Source of the DNA: Cronobacter dublinensis subsp. dublinensis LMG 23823
Lineage (GTDB): Bacteria; Pseudomonadota; Gammaproteobacteria; Enterobacterales; Enterobacteriaceae
Assembly (NCBI RefSeq): GCF_001277235.1
Contig: NZ_CP012266.1
Location: 3,286,001 to 3,350,000, forward strand
Direction of reading: 5' to 3'
Length of the DNA: 64,000 nt
Shown: positions 7,763-16,932 of the stretch, one piece after another
Position numbering within the stretch: the stretch's first letter is position 1
Layout: each line of letters opens with the position of its first letter
Translations under genes and position numbers: made by a program
Notes under the pieces: model-generated
The model's input: only the letters and a program-made list of their open reading frames with translations
Database searches by the model: none
What the model was told of the DNA's origin: nothing

Positions 7763-10700
7763 TCAGGGGTAGATAGTCAGCGCAGGGATAGTCGCACCGG
7801 TCGCGCGCCATTGCGGCACGTACATCGACTCCACCTGCGGCGCAGGCACTTTATAGGTGCCCGGCGTCACCGCACGCGCCATATAAACCAGCGTAGCGTA
7901 CGCGCCTTCGTTCACCGGCAGCGCGGCGACAAAGCGGTCATCGCGGAATTCCATATGCTGAATATCCATCTGCTGCATGCGGCTGATAAGCTCGCCTGCC
8001 TCGCCACCGGCGCTGCTCAGGCTGGCGCTGGCGTTAGCGAGATTCTGGTTTTCCAGTTCAAGCCCGGCAGGGAGAAGATCCACCACCAGCGCGTCCGGCA
8101 CCGTTTTATCCGCCCAGATGTTCAGCCAGACCAGCACCAGTTCACCGCTCTTCAGGCTGGAGAGCGACACCGACTCGCCTTTGCTGTTGAGGTAGTGGCG
8201 CTCGATATGCAGCACGTTGCCGGAAGGCTGCGGCGCGGCGTCCGGGTACCCCTGGCTGTCAAGACGGATCCAGAGCGGCGTCTGGGCCGTGTTGGTCACC
8301 TGCAGCGCGCTAAGCGTATCGGCGTTCAGCGCCACGCTCTGCGCTTTATCGCCGCTCATGAACTGCCCAGCAAGGGTGGTTTGCGCCTGCCAGTTACCCG
8401 GCTGGTTTACCAGGTTGCGGCCCGCCAGGAACAGCGCGTTGCTTTCCTGCGTAGAAAGCCAGCGCTGGCCATACGCCTCATCAGAGAGCGCGGAGAGCAG
8501 CGTGCTCTGCTGGTCGGCCTGCAGGTTATATTCCTGCAACAGGCTCAGCTTCAGCGCGTCGTCACGCAGGTCGCTGCCGTAGTCGCCAAGCCAGCCGAGA
8601 TTGCGTGGACGCTCGGTTTTCACGCCCAGATCCAGCGCGGCTGTGCTGCGTGGCGCATCGCCCATCAGCTTCAGCGCGACGCCAAGCTGCACCAGCGGCA
8701 GACCGCCGCCCGCTTGCGCGCGATGCTCCCAGGCGTCACGCAGCGCGCCGAGCGGCGCTTTCTGCTGACGCGCCAGCACCAGTCCGGCATACGCTTGTAC
8801 CGCAAAGCGCGAGGCCGCGTTATTTTCGCTGTAGCGCAGCGCGATGGTGCCTGGATCCTGGAGGTAACGCAGCAGGCGCGCATTGGCTTTATTCAGCGCA
8901 TCCGCAGGCACGCTGTAGCCCTGCTCGCCCGCGCGCACCAGGAAATCGGTCACGTACGCTGTTGCCCAGTACTCTTCCGGGCTTTCTTTATCCCACAGAC
9001 CAAAACCGCCTTCTTCACGCTGCATCTCCAGCAGGCGGGCAATGCCGATATCCACCGCCGCGCGGCGCTGCTCGTCGGTATCGCCTTTAATGCCGAGCGC
9101 TTTCAGCTGCGCGGCGCTGGTATACAGCGACGGGAACAGGCCGCTGGTGGTCTGCTCAAGGCAGCCGTAAGGATAGGCGCGCAGCTCTTCGATATAACGC
9201 GCGATATTCAGCGGCGGACGGCCGCTCAGCAGCAACCGGCCCTCAAGCGTCGAGGCGTTCAGCCCTTGCAGGTGCGACGCTGGAACAGTCCAGATTTCGC
9301 CCGCGCGCAGCATCGCTCCGCTGTTAATAGTTTGCGCCGGGTACGCCGGACGCACGCCGATTTTCCACTCGCGCTTGAGCGGCGCGAAGCGCTCGCCCGG
9401 CAGCGACAGGCCCGTGATTTGCGCCTGTATCGTTCCGTCGCCGAAGCCGTCGCTGGCGGCCACCGGCACGAACAGCGTGGTACGACCGCCCGCTTTCAGG
9501 CTGACCTGCTCGGTGGTCTGCGTATCCATACGCACCAGCCCGCTGGCGCTGAAGTTAACGTTAAGCTGCTGCGGCTGTTCGGTCAGGTTGGTGATGTCCA
9601 GCGCCAGGCGCGAGGTGTCGCCGCCCGCGAGGAAGCGCGGCGTGCTCATCTCGGCAATCACGGGCGCGGCAACGATTACTTTGCCTTCGCCGCTGCCGAA
9701 GCGGTCGTCGCTCCAGGCCTGCGCCATCACGCGCAGTTCGCCGTTAAAGTCACCGACCGGCAGCGTGATCGTGCCTTCGCCCTGCTCGTTCAGCTGCACC
9801 GGTACCGCCTGCTCGGCAATGATGGTGACATGGTTAACCGGCGGCTTGCCGCCGCGGTTCAGCTCGTCGCCGTCGCCGCCGAAGCGCAGCGCCGCCAGAC
9901 GACCCTGGCCTTCAATCACCTGACCGTAGATATCGTAAATATCCGCGCCGTAGCGTTTCTTGCCAAAGAAGCCGCGCCAAGGATCGGGCGTGACGTAGTC
10001 GGTAATGTTCAGCACGCCGCTGTCCACCGCCGAAACCAGTACGTTGATCTGCTTCGGCAGCTCGCCGTTTTTCACGCTGGCTTTCACTTTCACCGACAGC
10101 GTGCTGTCCGGGCGCATTTTTGCAGGCGTGTCCAGCGTCAGGTTCAGGCGACGGTTTTCATCGCCCATCGGCAGATGCAGCAGGCCGACCGCGCGTTTTT
10201 GCGTCGCAGAACGGGATTTGTCACCAGGGCGCACCACCAGCGTGCTGAGGTAGAGATCGTGACGTTTCCAGGCTTTATCGACCGGAATCTCCAGATCGAG
10301 CCCTTTCTCCGGCACGTCTATCTCCTGCCACCACAGCGGGCCTTCAGAAGATTCCACCATCGCATAGCCTTTGCCTGCGGCTGGCGCGGCAATGTGCAGC
10401 TTGATGGTGTCGCCCGGCTGGTAGAACGGTTTGTCGATTTTCAGCGTGACGCGATCGGGGCGCGGCGCGCTGGCACCGTCGCTGTTGTCCTGCCAGCTGT
10501 AACCGGCCCAGAAGCGCATGCTGCTGACCAGTTCGTCAGGCGATACCACTTCGAGGCGATAAGAGCCCCACTCCACCGGGAAGCTGACTTTGCCCGTTTC
10601 GCCCGCCGCCAGATCGATAGTCTGCTCGGCTTCGACCAGATCTTTTTGATCGAACTGCGACAGCCAGCCTTCCGAATCTGACCAGTTCCAGTAGTAGTCG

Positions 10701-12712
10701 CGGCGCTCGCGCACCAGGCGCACTTTCAGCCCCTTCACGGCCACTTTTTCGCCCTGCGCGTTGGCATAGACGATATCGAAACCGGCGTTGCCGTTTTCAT
10801 CCACCATCGGCTGGTTAACGGTATCGTCGGTGCGATAGTCATAGACCGCTTTTTCGCCAAACTGCGGACGAATGCCCACAAGCGTATCGGCAGGCCAGAT
10901 GGCCTGCTCGGCGCGGCGGGTGACCGGACGACCGCCCGATTCCAGCAGGCTCGCCTGCACAATAAAGCGCAGCGGAGAACGCACGTCCTGCCACTGGCTT
11001 TCGGTAGAGATCTGAGCCACACCCGCGTCGTCGAGATTCAGCTGCACTTCATCCAGGCTGCGGGAAAGATTTTCCTCGGCGATGTTGCCGAACTGGAAGC
11101 CCGGCAGCTGCGGCACCGCGTCACGCAGCGGACGCAGATAAAGCTGGCCCTGCAGGCTGTTGCCTGCCGCAGGCGCGCCGTAGAGGTAGTGCCCTTCAAT
11201 ACCGATATTCACGGTATCGGCAGGCGCCAGCGGCGCTTTCTGCACGTTCAGGTTGAGCGCCATGCGCTCCGGCATAAAGTCTTCAACGTGGAACAGCCAG
11301 TTGCGGTTCTGGTTGTCGCCGGTGTTGGCGCGAATGACCCACTGGCCGGTCGCTGCCTGGTCATCCAGCGTCCAGGTGAGCTGATAAAGCCCGTTATTCG
11401 GCTCCACCACCTGGGTACGCGCCACCTGGCCGTCCGGGCGAACCACTTCGAATTTCACCGGCTGCGCCGAAAGCGGTTTTCCGTCGCTGTCGCGCAGCAG
11501 ACCGTTAACAATCACCGTTTCGCCAGGGCGATAGAGATCGCGCGGGCCGAACATAAAGAATTGCTTGCTGTAGCCGCGCTCGCCGCCGGTATCAAACTCC
11601 GCCAGATCGAGCGCCGGGAGATTGAGATCGAGCATAGTCGTCTGCTCGCCCATACGGGCCAGCACCAGCGCCGCCTCTTTCGGCGTATCAAGACGCGCAT
11701 GCCCCGTGCTGTCGCTGGTCGCTTCCGCCAGCGTCTGCCCTTTGTCGTTCAGGAGACGCACTTCCACGCCGCTTTGCGCCGCGCCGTTCTCGAGGCTCTG
11801 GGTGAAGATATCCATGCGATCATGGTAGCGATGCAGCGAGAGACCGACGTCGCTCAGGGTAAAGAGCGTCGCGGCGTTGCTGTAGTTGTAATGCCCCGCC
11901 TGGTTCATCACCGCCAGATAGACGCCCGGCTGTTGCAACGGTTTGATGTCGCTTAACGGCAGCAGCAGTTTTTCGCGCGTGTTGCGCGCCGGGTTGAGGT
12001 CAAAGCGACCGGTATAGACCAGATCCGCCATTTTCAGCAGTTGGTCAGATTCCCAGTTGCTGAGCGAGTTGCGGTACTCCCACTGGCTGACCATCGCCGC
12101 CAGCGATTCCGGCTTCACGCGGTAGAAGTTAACGTCGACGCTTGAGATATTGAGCGCCATCACCGGCAGCCCCTGCACGACTTTGGTCGGCAGCAGCGAG
12201 CCGCGGCTCGCGAAACCGACGCTCGGCGCGATATCGCGCGTGGTCAGGGTTTTCTCGTAAGCCATGCCGAACGTCACTTTATTGAGCGCCAGCAGTTCGC
12301 GATCGACGCTCAGCACCAGTTCACGGTTAGGCTCAAGGTGGCGCAGACGCAGCTCTTTTAAGTTCGGAGCAAGCTCCCAGGCGCCGTCTACCTTGCCGTC
12401 TTTTTTATCGACAAGATGCACAACGCGGCCAAAATCCTGGTTGGGATCGAGCGGGACGGAGAAGGTCAGCACCATCGTGCTGGCGCCGTCGAGCTGGACC
12501 TCGGAGGCATCAAGCAGCTTAAGGGGCTTGCCAGCGCTTTGCTGCGCCAGTTTTTGCAGGTCCGCCGCCTGTGGCTTAGCCGCAGGCGCGGCGCTGCTTT
12601 GAGCCGCAGGCGCGGATGAATCGGCGGAAGCACTTTCCTTGTCGTCGCACCCGCCGAGAGTGAAAGACGCCAGTAATGCTGTCGCAATGACAGCCAGACG
12701 CAATTGTTTCAT
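7763..12712 (-). CDS. yfhM: bacterial alpha-2-macroglobulin, lipoprotein
   Basis: Periplasmic protease-trapping protein of the alpha-2-macroglobulin family, thought to protect the cell envelope when the outer membrane is breached. The start at 12712 gives MKQLRLAVIATALLASFTLG and then GC, a lipoprotein signal with the lipidated cysteine at C22; an AGGG ribosome site precedes it. It is 1649 aa, against about 1653 in E. coli. The thioester motif CLEQ is intact at C1184-Q1187 (YGCLEQTTSG). Multiple MG domains precede it and the thioester-containing alpha-alpha domain follows. A longer in-frame start (12853) is possible but would bury the signal peptide. pbpC follows 10 nt downstream. Confidence 0.96.
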   Translation of the reverse strand: MKQLRLAVIATALLASFTLGGCDDKESASADSSAPAAQSSAAPAAKPQAADLQKLAQQSAGKPLKLLDASEVQLDGASTMVLTFSVPLDPNQDFGRVVHLVDKKDGKVDGAWELAPNLKELRLRHLEPNRELVLSVDRELLALNKVTFGMAYEKTLTTRDIAPSVGFASRGSLLPTKVVQGLPVMALNISSVDVNFYRVKPESLAAMVSQWEYRNSLSNWESDQLLKMADLVYTGRFDLNPARNTREKLLLPLSDIKPLQQPGVYLAVMNQAGHYNYSNAATLFTLSDVGLSLHRYHDRMDIFTQSLENGAAQSGVEVRLLNDKGQTLAEATSDSTGHARLDTPKEAALVLARMGEQTTMLDLNLPALDLAEFDTGGERGYSKQFFMFGPRDLYRPGETVIVNGLLRDSDGKPLSAQPVKFEVVRPDGQVARTQVVEPNNGLYQLTWTLDDQAATGQWVIRANTGDNQNRNWLFHVEDFMPERMALNLNVQKAPLAPADTVNIGIEGHYLYGAPAAGNSLQGQLYLRPLRDAVPQLPGFQFGNIAEENLSRSLDEVQLNLDDAGVAQISTESQWQDVRSPLRFIVQASLLESGGRPVTRRAEQAIWPADTLVGIRPQFGEKAVYDYRTDDTVNQPMVDENGNAGFDIVYANAQGEKVAVKGLKVRLVRERRDYYWNWSDSEGWLSQFDQKDLVEAEQTIDLAAGETGKVSFPVEWGSYRLEVVSPDELVSSMRFWAGYSWQDNSDGASAPRPDRVTLKIDKPFYQPGDTIKLHIAAPAAGKGYAMVESSEGPLWWQEIDVPEKGLDLEIPVDKAWKRHDLYLSTLVVRPGDKSRSATQKRAVGLLHLPMGDENRRLNLTLDTPAKMRPDSTLSVKVKASVKNGELPKQINVLVSAVDSGVLNITDYVTPDPWRGFFGKKRYGADIYDIYGQVIEGQGRLAALRFGGDGDELNRGGKPPVNHVTIIAEQAVPVQLNEQGEGTITLPVGDFNGELRVMAQAWSDDRFGSGEGKVIVAAPVIAEMSTPRFLAGGDTSRLALDITNLTEQPQQLNVNFSASGLVRMDTQTTEQVSLKAGGRTTLFVPVAASDGFGDGTIQAQITGLSLPGERFAPLKREWKIGVRPAYPAQTINSGAMLRAGEIWTVPASHLQGLNASTLEGRLLLSGRPPLNIARYIEELRAYPYGCLEQTTSGLFPSLYTSAAQLKALGIKGDTDEQRRAAVDIGIARLLEMQREEGGFGLWDKESPEEYWATAYVTDFLVRAGEQGYSVPADALNKANARLLRYLQDPGTIALRYSENNAASRFAVQAYAGLVLARQQKAPLGALRDAWEHRAQAGGGLPLVQLGVALKLMGDAPRSTAALDLGVKTERPRNLGWLGDYGSDLRDDALKLSLLQEYNLQADQQSTLLSALSDEAYGQRWLSTQESNALFLAGRNLVNQPGNWQAQTTLAGQFMSGDKAQSVALNADTLSALQVTNTAQTPLWIRLDSQGYPDAAPQPSGNVLHIERHYLNSKGESVSLSSLKSGELVLVWLNIWADKTVPDALVVDLLPAGLELENQNLANASASLSSAGGEAGELISRMQQMDIQHMEFRDDRFVAALPVNEGAYATLVYMARAVTPGTYKVPAPQVESMYVPQWRATGATIPALTIYP

Positions 12713-12873
12713 AGTTTTCCCTGGCCATCGCGGCCGTCGGTTCCGGTAACGGCGGCTATTATGCTTAAAAGTGATGACAACAAAAACCACCAAAAATAAA
12801 TAGCGCATAATGCTTTGCAAATTCTCTGCAACGACCTGCAAAACGCTGTCCATGCCCGCCCTTCCCCCTCAGA

Positions 12874-12889
12874 TGTTACCGCGATCACA
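12874..12889. promoter_or_regulatory. CRP (cAMP receptor protein) site upstream of the PTS operon
   Basis: TGTTACCGCGATCACA matches the TGTGA-N6-TCACA consensus at 9 of 10 positions. It lies in the yfhM/PTS divergent gap, about 180 nt before the PTS ATG. CRP activation would fit a sugar PTS operon under catabolite control. Confidence 0.6.
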
Positions 12890-13009
12890 GCGCGTAACGT
12901 TACATGTTACCTTTTGAGTTATTTGTTTTTAAAACAATCAGATAACTGGATTAGCAACGCGCCGGATTGCTACCTTTGAGCGGTACCCCTGCGCATCAGG
13001 TGATTTCGC

Positions 13010-13059
13010 CAGACGACGTTTAAACAGACGATAACGATGTTTAGCCAGACGATAACAAG
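13010..13059 (+). promoter_or_regulatory. CAGACGA direct repeats, candidate operator
   Basis: CAGACGA occurs at 13010, 13025 and 13046. The last two lie in a 21-bp tandem duplication (13018-13038 and 13039-13059) matching at 17 of 21 positions, each containing CAGACGATAAC. The block ends about 10 nt before the PTS start codon, overlapping the expected leader. It is a candidate binding site for the RpiR-type regulator at 16933-17706. The spacings of 15 and 21 bp and the lack of inverted symmetry are unusual for that family. Confidence 0.45.
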
Positions 13060-13069
13060 AGAGAGCTAA

Positions 13070-14614
13070 ATGAAATACGCCGTGAACGCCCTACAACATT
13101 TTGGAAAGTCCCTTTACGGACCCGTATTAATATTGCCGATCGTCGGCCTGTTTATCGCGTTCGGCAACGTGCTGGGGAATGGCAGTCTTGCTGACTATCT
13201 GCCGTTTCTCGGTCATCCAGCGCTGCAACATACCGGGCAGCTCATCGCTAAATCGGCGGTGTCGGTGCTCGCGAACCTGGCGCTGGTGTTCGCCGTCGGT
13301 ATTCCCATCGGCCTTGCGGCGCGCGACAAAGGCTACGCGGCGCTGATTGGCCTGGTGACGTTTATCGTTTTTATCAACGCGATGAGCGTGACGCTACAGT
13401 TGCAGGGCGAACTCGCGCCTGCCGACCAGATGCGCGCGGCCGGGCAAAGCATGGTGCTCGGCGTGCAGGTGCTGGAAATGGGCGTGTTCGCGGGCATCCT
13501 TACCGGCGCGCTCTCCGGCTGGCTTTATAACCGCTATTCTGGCGTGCAGTTTTCCGGCGCGATGGCGATTTACTCCGGCCACTGTTTCGTCGCCATCATT
13601 ATGCTGCCGGTGTCGATGGTGCTGGGCGTCGTGATGAGCGAGCTGTGGCCCTTCGCCCAGCACGGCATCAGCGCGATGGCGCTGGCTATCAAAGGCGCGG
13701 GCCCGTTTGGCGTGGCGGTGTATGGCTTCCTTGAGCGCATTCTGGTGCCGACCGGCCTGCATCACCTGGTCTATACGCCGTTTCTTTATACCGAGCTTGG
13801 CGGCACGCAGGAGGTATGCGGCACCGTCTATCAGGGCGCGCGCAATATTTACTTTGCCGAGATGGCCTGCCCTTCCGTCACGCAATTAAGTTCTACAGCC
13901 GTGTGGGACGCCCGCGGCATCAGCAAAATGTTCGGCCTGCCCGCCGCCGCGCTCGCGATGTACATGACGGCGAAGCCGGAGCGGAAAGCCGCCGCCAAAG
14001 CCATTCTCATCCCGGCCGCGCTGACGTCGCTGCTGGTCGGCGTCACCGAACCTATCGAATTTTCATTCCTGTTTATCGCGCCGCTGCTGTTCGTGGTGCA
14101 CGCCGTACTGACCGGCATCGGCATGATGCTCTTTTATCTGCTGGACGTTCACGCCATCGGCGCTAACGGCATTATCGATTTCATTCTTTATAACCTGCCG
14201 CTAGGCACCGAAAAATCGAACTGGCCGATGTACCTGCTGGTGGGGCTCATCATGGCGGCGCTCTATTTCACCGTGTTTCGCTTCCTTATCCTGCGCTTCA
14301 ACATGAAAACGCCGGGGCGCGAAGATGATGACCAGGAGACGCGGCTTTACAGCAAGCAGGAGTACCAGGCGAAAGGCGCTAACGACGGCCTTGGCGAAGC
14401 GATTATCGAAGGTCTGGGTGGCCGGACCAATATCGAAGTGGTGGATAACTGTTACACCCGTCTGCGCGTCACGGTGCGCGACATCGCCGCTATCGATGAA
14501 CCCCGCCTGAAAGCCACGGGCGCGAAAGGGGTGATTAAACAGGGTAATAACGTTCAGGTGGTCTACGGACTACATGTGAAAAAAATGCGTGAAGCAGTCG
14601 AAATGTTTCTCTGA
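13070..14614 (+). CDS. PTS EIICB component, alpha-glucoside type (AglB/GlvC/MalX-like)
   Basis: Membrane permease and phosphotransfer protein that imports and phosphorylates a sugar. The 514-aa protein has an N-terminal EIIC domain of the glucose/maltose superfamily (residues 1-420, multiple spans, with GLHHLVYTPFLY and VTEPIEFSFLF). A C-terminal EIIB domain has the phospho-cysteine C461 in DNCYTRLRV. No EIIA domain is present, so it should use a shared EIIA such as Crr. The next gene, 10-13 nt downstream, is a GH4 6-phospho-alpha-glucosidase, which points to an alpha-glucoside substrate (maltose, sucrose isomers or similar). The exact sugar cannot be read from sequence. Confidence 0.88.
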   Translation: MKYAVNALQHFGKSLYGPVLILPIVGLFIAFGNVLGNGSLADYLPFLGHPALQHTGQLIAKSAVSVLANLALVFAVGIPIGLAARDKGYAALIGLVTFIVFINAMSVTLQLQGELAPADQMRAAGQSMVLGVQVLEMGVFAGILTGALSGWLYNRYSGVQFSGAMAIYSGHCFVAIIMLPVSMVLGVVMSELWPFAQHGISAMALAIKGAGPFGVAVYGFLERILVPTGLHHLVYTPFLYTELGGTQEVCGTVYQGARNIYFAEMACPSVTQLSSTAVWDARGISKMFGLPAAALAMYMTAKPERKAAAKAILIPAALTSLLVGVTEPIEFSFLFIAPLLFVVHAVLTGIGMMLFYLLDVHAIGANGIIDFILYNLPLGTEKSNWPMYLLVGLIMAALYFTVFRFLILRFNMKTPGREDDDQETRLYSKQEYQAKGANDGLGEAIIEGLGGRTNIEVVDNCYTRLRVTVRDIAAIDEPRLKATGAKGVIKQGNNVQVVYGLHVKKMREAVEMFL

Positions 14615-14623
14615 CAGGAGCTG

Positions 14624-15991
14624 ATGATGTTGAAACCTCCCTTTATTTTATCTATCGCCGGCGGCGGCAGCACCTATACGCCAGGCATTGTGAAAAGCCT
14701 GATGGTGCGCTTAAGCGATTTCCCGCTCGCCGAAATTCGTCTTTACGATATCGACAGCGCGCGCCAGGCGACGATCGCGCCGGTGGTGGAGAAAGTGATC
14801 CGCGACCATAGCCAGACCATCAAATTCACCACCACCAGCGACCCGGAAGTGGCGTTCAGCGGCGCGCATTTTGTCTTCGCCCAGATGCGCGTCGGTCAGT
14901 ACAAAATGCGCGAGCAGGATGAAAAAATTCCGCTGCGCCACGGTGTGGTGGGCCAGGAAACCTGCGGCCCCGGCGGGCTGGCTTATGGCCTGCGCACCAT
15001 TCTGCCGATGGTCGAACTTATCGATATGGTCGAGCGTTACGCCGATGAAAAAGCCTGGATTGTGAATTACTCCAACCCGGCGGCGATTGTGGCCGAAGGC
15101 GTGCGTCGTCTGCGCCCGACCGCGCGCGTACTCAATATCTGCGATATGCCGGTGGCGGCGATGCGTAATATGGGCGCTATCCTGGGTGTGGATCGCCATA
15201 AGCTGGAGGTAGATTACTTTGGGCTGAACCACTTCGGTTGGTTTACCCGCGTGCTGGTGGATGGCGAGGATCAACTCCCGGCGCTGCGCCGTCATATCGC
15301 GAAGTTCGGCCTGCTGACGGAAGACGCGGCGCAGACTGATCCGCAGCATTCCGATCCTTCTTGGGTGAAAACCTGGCGCAACATTAAGCCAATCATGGAT
15401 AACTTCCCGGATTATCTGCCGAACCCTTATTTGCAGTATTACCTGATGCCGAACGCTATCGTGGAGCACCAGGATCCGAACTACACGCGCGCCAACGAAG
15501 TGATGGACGGGCGTGAGAAAAAGCTGTTCGCGGCAGCGGAAGAATATAAACGTACCGGTATACTCCCGGATGCCTTCCACGTAGGCGTACACGGCGCGTT
15601 TATTGTGGATGTCGCCTGCTCGCTGGCGTTCGATTTACGACAGCGTCATCTGGTGATCGTCGAGAACAAAGGCGCTATCGCCAACCTGCCGTACGACGCG
15701 ATGGTTGAAGTGCCCGCTTACATCACCGCCGCAGGCCCGGAGCCGGTGCGCATGGGCGCAGTGCCGCTCTTCCACCAGACGCTGCTGATGCAACAGCTTG
15801 CCTCCGAACAGCTGCTGGTTGAGGCGACGCTTGAAGGAAGTTACGAAAAAGCGCTGCAGGCGTTTACACTTAACCGTACGGTACCCACGATGCAGCACGC
15901 CAAAGCGATCCTCGATGACATGATCGAGGCGAACCGCGACTACTGGCCGGCGCTGCAAAAAGCCTGGGTGAACGGAGAAGCAGCGTCATAA
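14624..15991 (+). CDS. 6-phospho-alpha-glucosidase, GH4 family (GlvA/AglA-like)
   Basis: Hydrolyses phosphorylated alpha-glucosides delivered by the PTS, using NAD+ and a divalent metal in the unusual GH4 redox mechanism. The 455-aa protein opens with the Rossmann motif AGGGSTYTPG. The CDMP signature (C173) is the version reported for 6-phospho-alpha-glucosidases, as opposed to the beta type. The metal-binding histidine is H203 in GLNHFGWF. Two adjacent ATGs exist: AGGAG at 14616-14620 is 3 nt before the first (14624) and 6 nt before the second (14627), so the true start may be 14627. The sequence seems divergent from E. coli GlvG, so substrate preference is open. Confidence 0.9.
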   Translation: MMLKPPFILSIAGGGSTYTPGIVKSLMVRLSDFPLAEIRLYDIDSARQATIAPVVEKVIRDHSQTIKFTTTSDPEVAFSGAHFVFAQMRVGQYKMREQDEKIPLRHGVVGQETCGPGGLAYGLRTILPMVELIDMVERYADEKAWIVNYSNPAAIVAEGVRRLRPTARVLNICDMPVAAMRNMGAILGVDRHKLEVDYFGLNHFGWFTRVLVDGEDQLPALRRHIAKFGLLTEDAAQTDPQHSDPSWVKTWRNIKPIMDNFPDYLPNPYLQYYLMPNAIVEHQDPNYTRANEVMDGREKKLFAAAEEYKRTGILPDAFHVGVHGAFIVDVACSLAFDLRQRHLVIVENKGAIANLPYDAMVEVPAYITAAGPEPVRMGAVPLFHQTLLMQQLASEQLLVEATLEGSYEKALQAFTLNRTVPTMQHAKAILDDMIEANRDYWPALQKAWVNGEAAS

Positions 15992-16083
15992 CCGGAGCCC
16001 GCTCGCGGCATCAATAATGATGGCTTGTGGTGAGGTGAAAAAGCGCTGACAATCCGTTTCTCAGCGATGACACGGAGAACGCC

Positions 16084-16929
16084 ATGTCCACCTCTTTTTT
16101 TGTCGCGAGCCACTGGCTTGCAGAGCATATCGACGACCCGGAAATTCAGATCCTCGACGCCCGCATGGCCCCTGCCGGACAGGAACATTTGCGCGATATG
16201 GCGCAAGAGTACCGGGCGGGCCATCTGCCCGGCGCGCTTTTTTTTGACATCGAAGCGCTGTCCGATCACGCCTCTCCCCTGCCCCATATGATGCCGCGCC
16301 CGGAGACCTTCGCGGTCGCCATGCGCGAGCTTGGGGTCAATGATGATAAACACCTGATTATTTACGACGAAGGCAATCTCTTCTCGGCGCCGCGCGCCTG
16401 GTGGATGCTGCGCGCGTTCGGCGTGCAGAACGTCTCGATTCTGGCAGGCGGCCTCGCCGAATGGCAGCGCGACGGTTTTCCCTTACAGGAAGGCGCGGTC
16501 GAGGCGCCGGAAGGCGAATTCGAGGCGAAACTCGACGAACTGCAGATTAAGCGCCTGACCGACGTGCTGCTGGCGAGCCATGAGAAAACCGCGCAGATTG
16601 TCGATGCCCGCCCGGCGGCGCGCTTTAACGCCGAAGCCGACGAGCCGCGCCCCGGCCTCAGACGCGGCCATATGCCCGGCGCGCTGAACGTGCCGTGGAC
16701 CGAACTGGTGGTTAAAGGCCAGCTGAAAACGACTGACGAACTGCACGCGATTTTCGCACGCCAGGGCGTGAATCTGCATCGCCCGATTATCACCAGCTGC
16801 GGCTCAGGCGTGACGGCGGCGGTCGTCACCCTCGCCCTCGCCACGCTTGGTGCGAGCGACGTGACGCTCTATGACGGCTCGTGGAGCGAATGGGGCGGCC
16901 GTCAGGATCTGCCTGTCGAGCCCGCGTAA
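16084..16929 (+). CDS. sseA: 3-mercaptopyruvate sulfurtransferase
   Basis: Transfers sulfur from 3-mercaptopyruvate to thiol acceptors or cyanide. The 281-aa protein has two rhodanese domains (about 5-135 and 165-277). The catalytic loop CGSGVT has the nucleophile at C239, and this loop distinguishes mercaptopyruvate sulfurtransferases from thiosulfate rhodaneses. The start ATG follows CGGAGAACGCC. In E. coli it sits next to yfhM. Here it is flanked by non-E. coli genes: the GH4 gene ends 92 nt upstream and the RpiR gene begins 3 nt downstream, so co-transcription with either is possible. Confidence 0.96.
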   Translation: MSTSFFVASHWLAEHIDDPEIQILDARMAPAGQEHLRDMAQEYRAGHLPGALFFDIEALSDHASPLPHMMPRPETFAVAMRELGVNDDKHLIIYDEGNLFSAPRAWWMLRAFGVQNVSILAGGLAEWQRDGFPLQEGAVEAPEGEFEAKLDELQIKRLTDVLLASHEKTAQIVDARPAARFNAEADEPRPGLRRGHMPGALNVPWTELVVKGQLKTTDELHAIFARQGVNLHRPIITSCGSGVTAAVVTLALATLGASDVTLYDGSWSEWGGRQDLPVEPA

Positions 16930-16932
16930 GCA

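Larger units (their letters stand above)
12713..13069. promoter_or_regulatory. divergent control region between yfhM and the PTS operon
   Basis: 357 bases separate the divergent yfhM and PTS genes. I see a CRP-like site (12874-12889), an AT-rich stretch at about 12915-12945 that may hold the PTS promoter, and three CAGACGA repeats directly ahead of the PTS start. No gene is evident here. Confidence 0.55.

Noticed and set aside
7565..10681. A 1038-codon open frame on the plus strand
   Set aside because: It lies wholly antisense to yfhM and pbpC, is rich in Arg/His/Gln, has no recognisable domain, and follows from high GC at third codon positions of the real genes.
12713..12853. N-terminal extension of YfhM by 47 residues
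   Set aside because: The internal start at 12712 gives a proper lipoprotein signal and has a ribosome site; the extension would place the lipobox in the interior.
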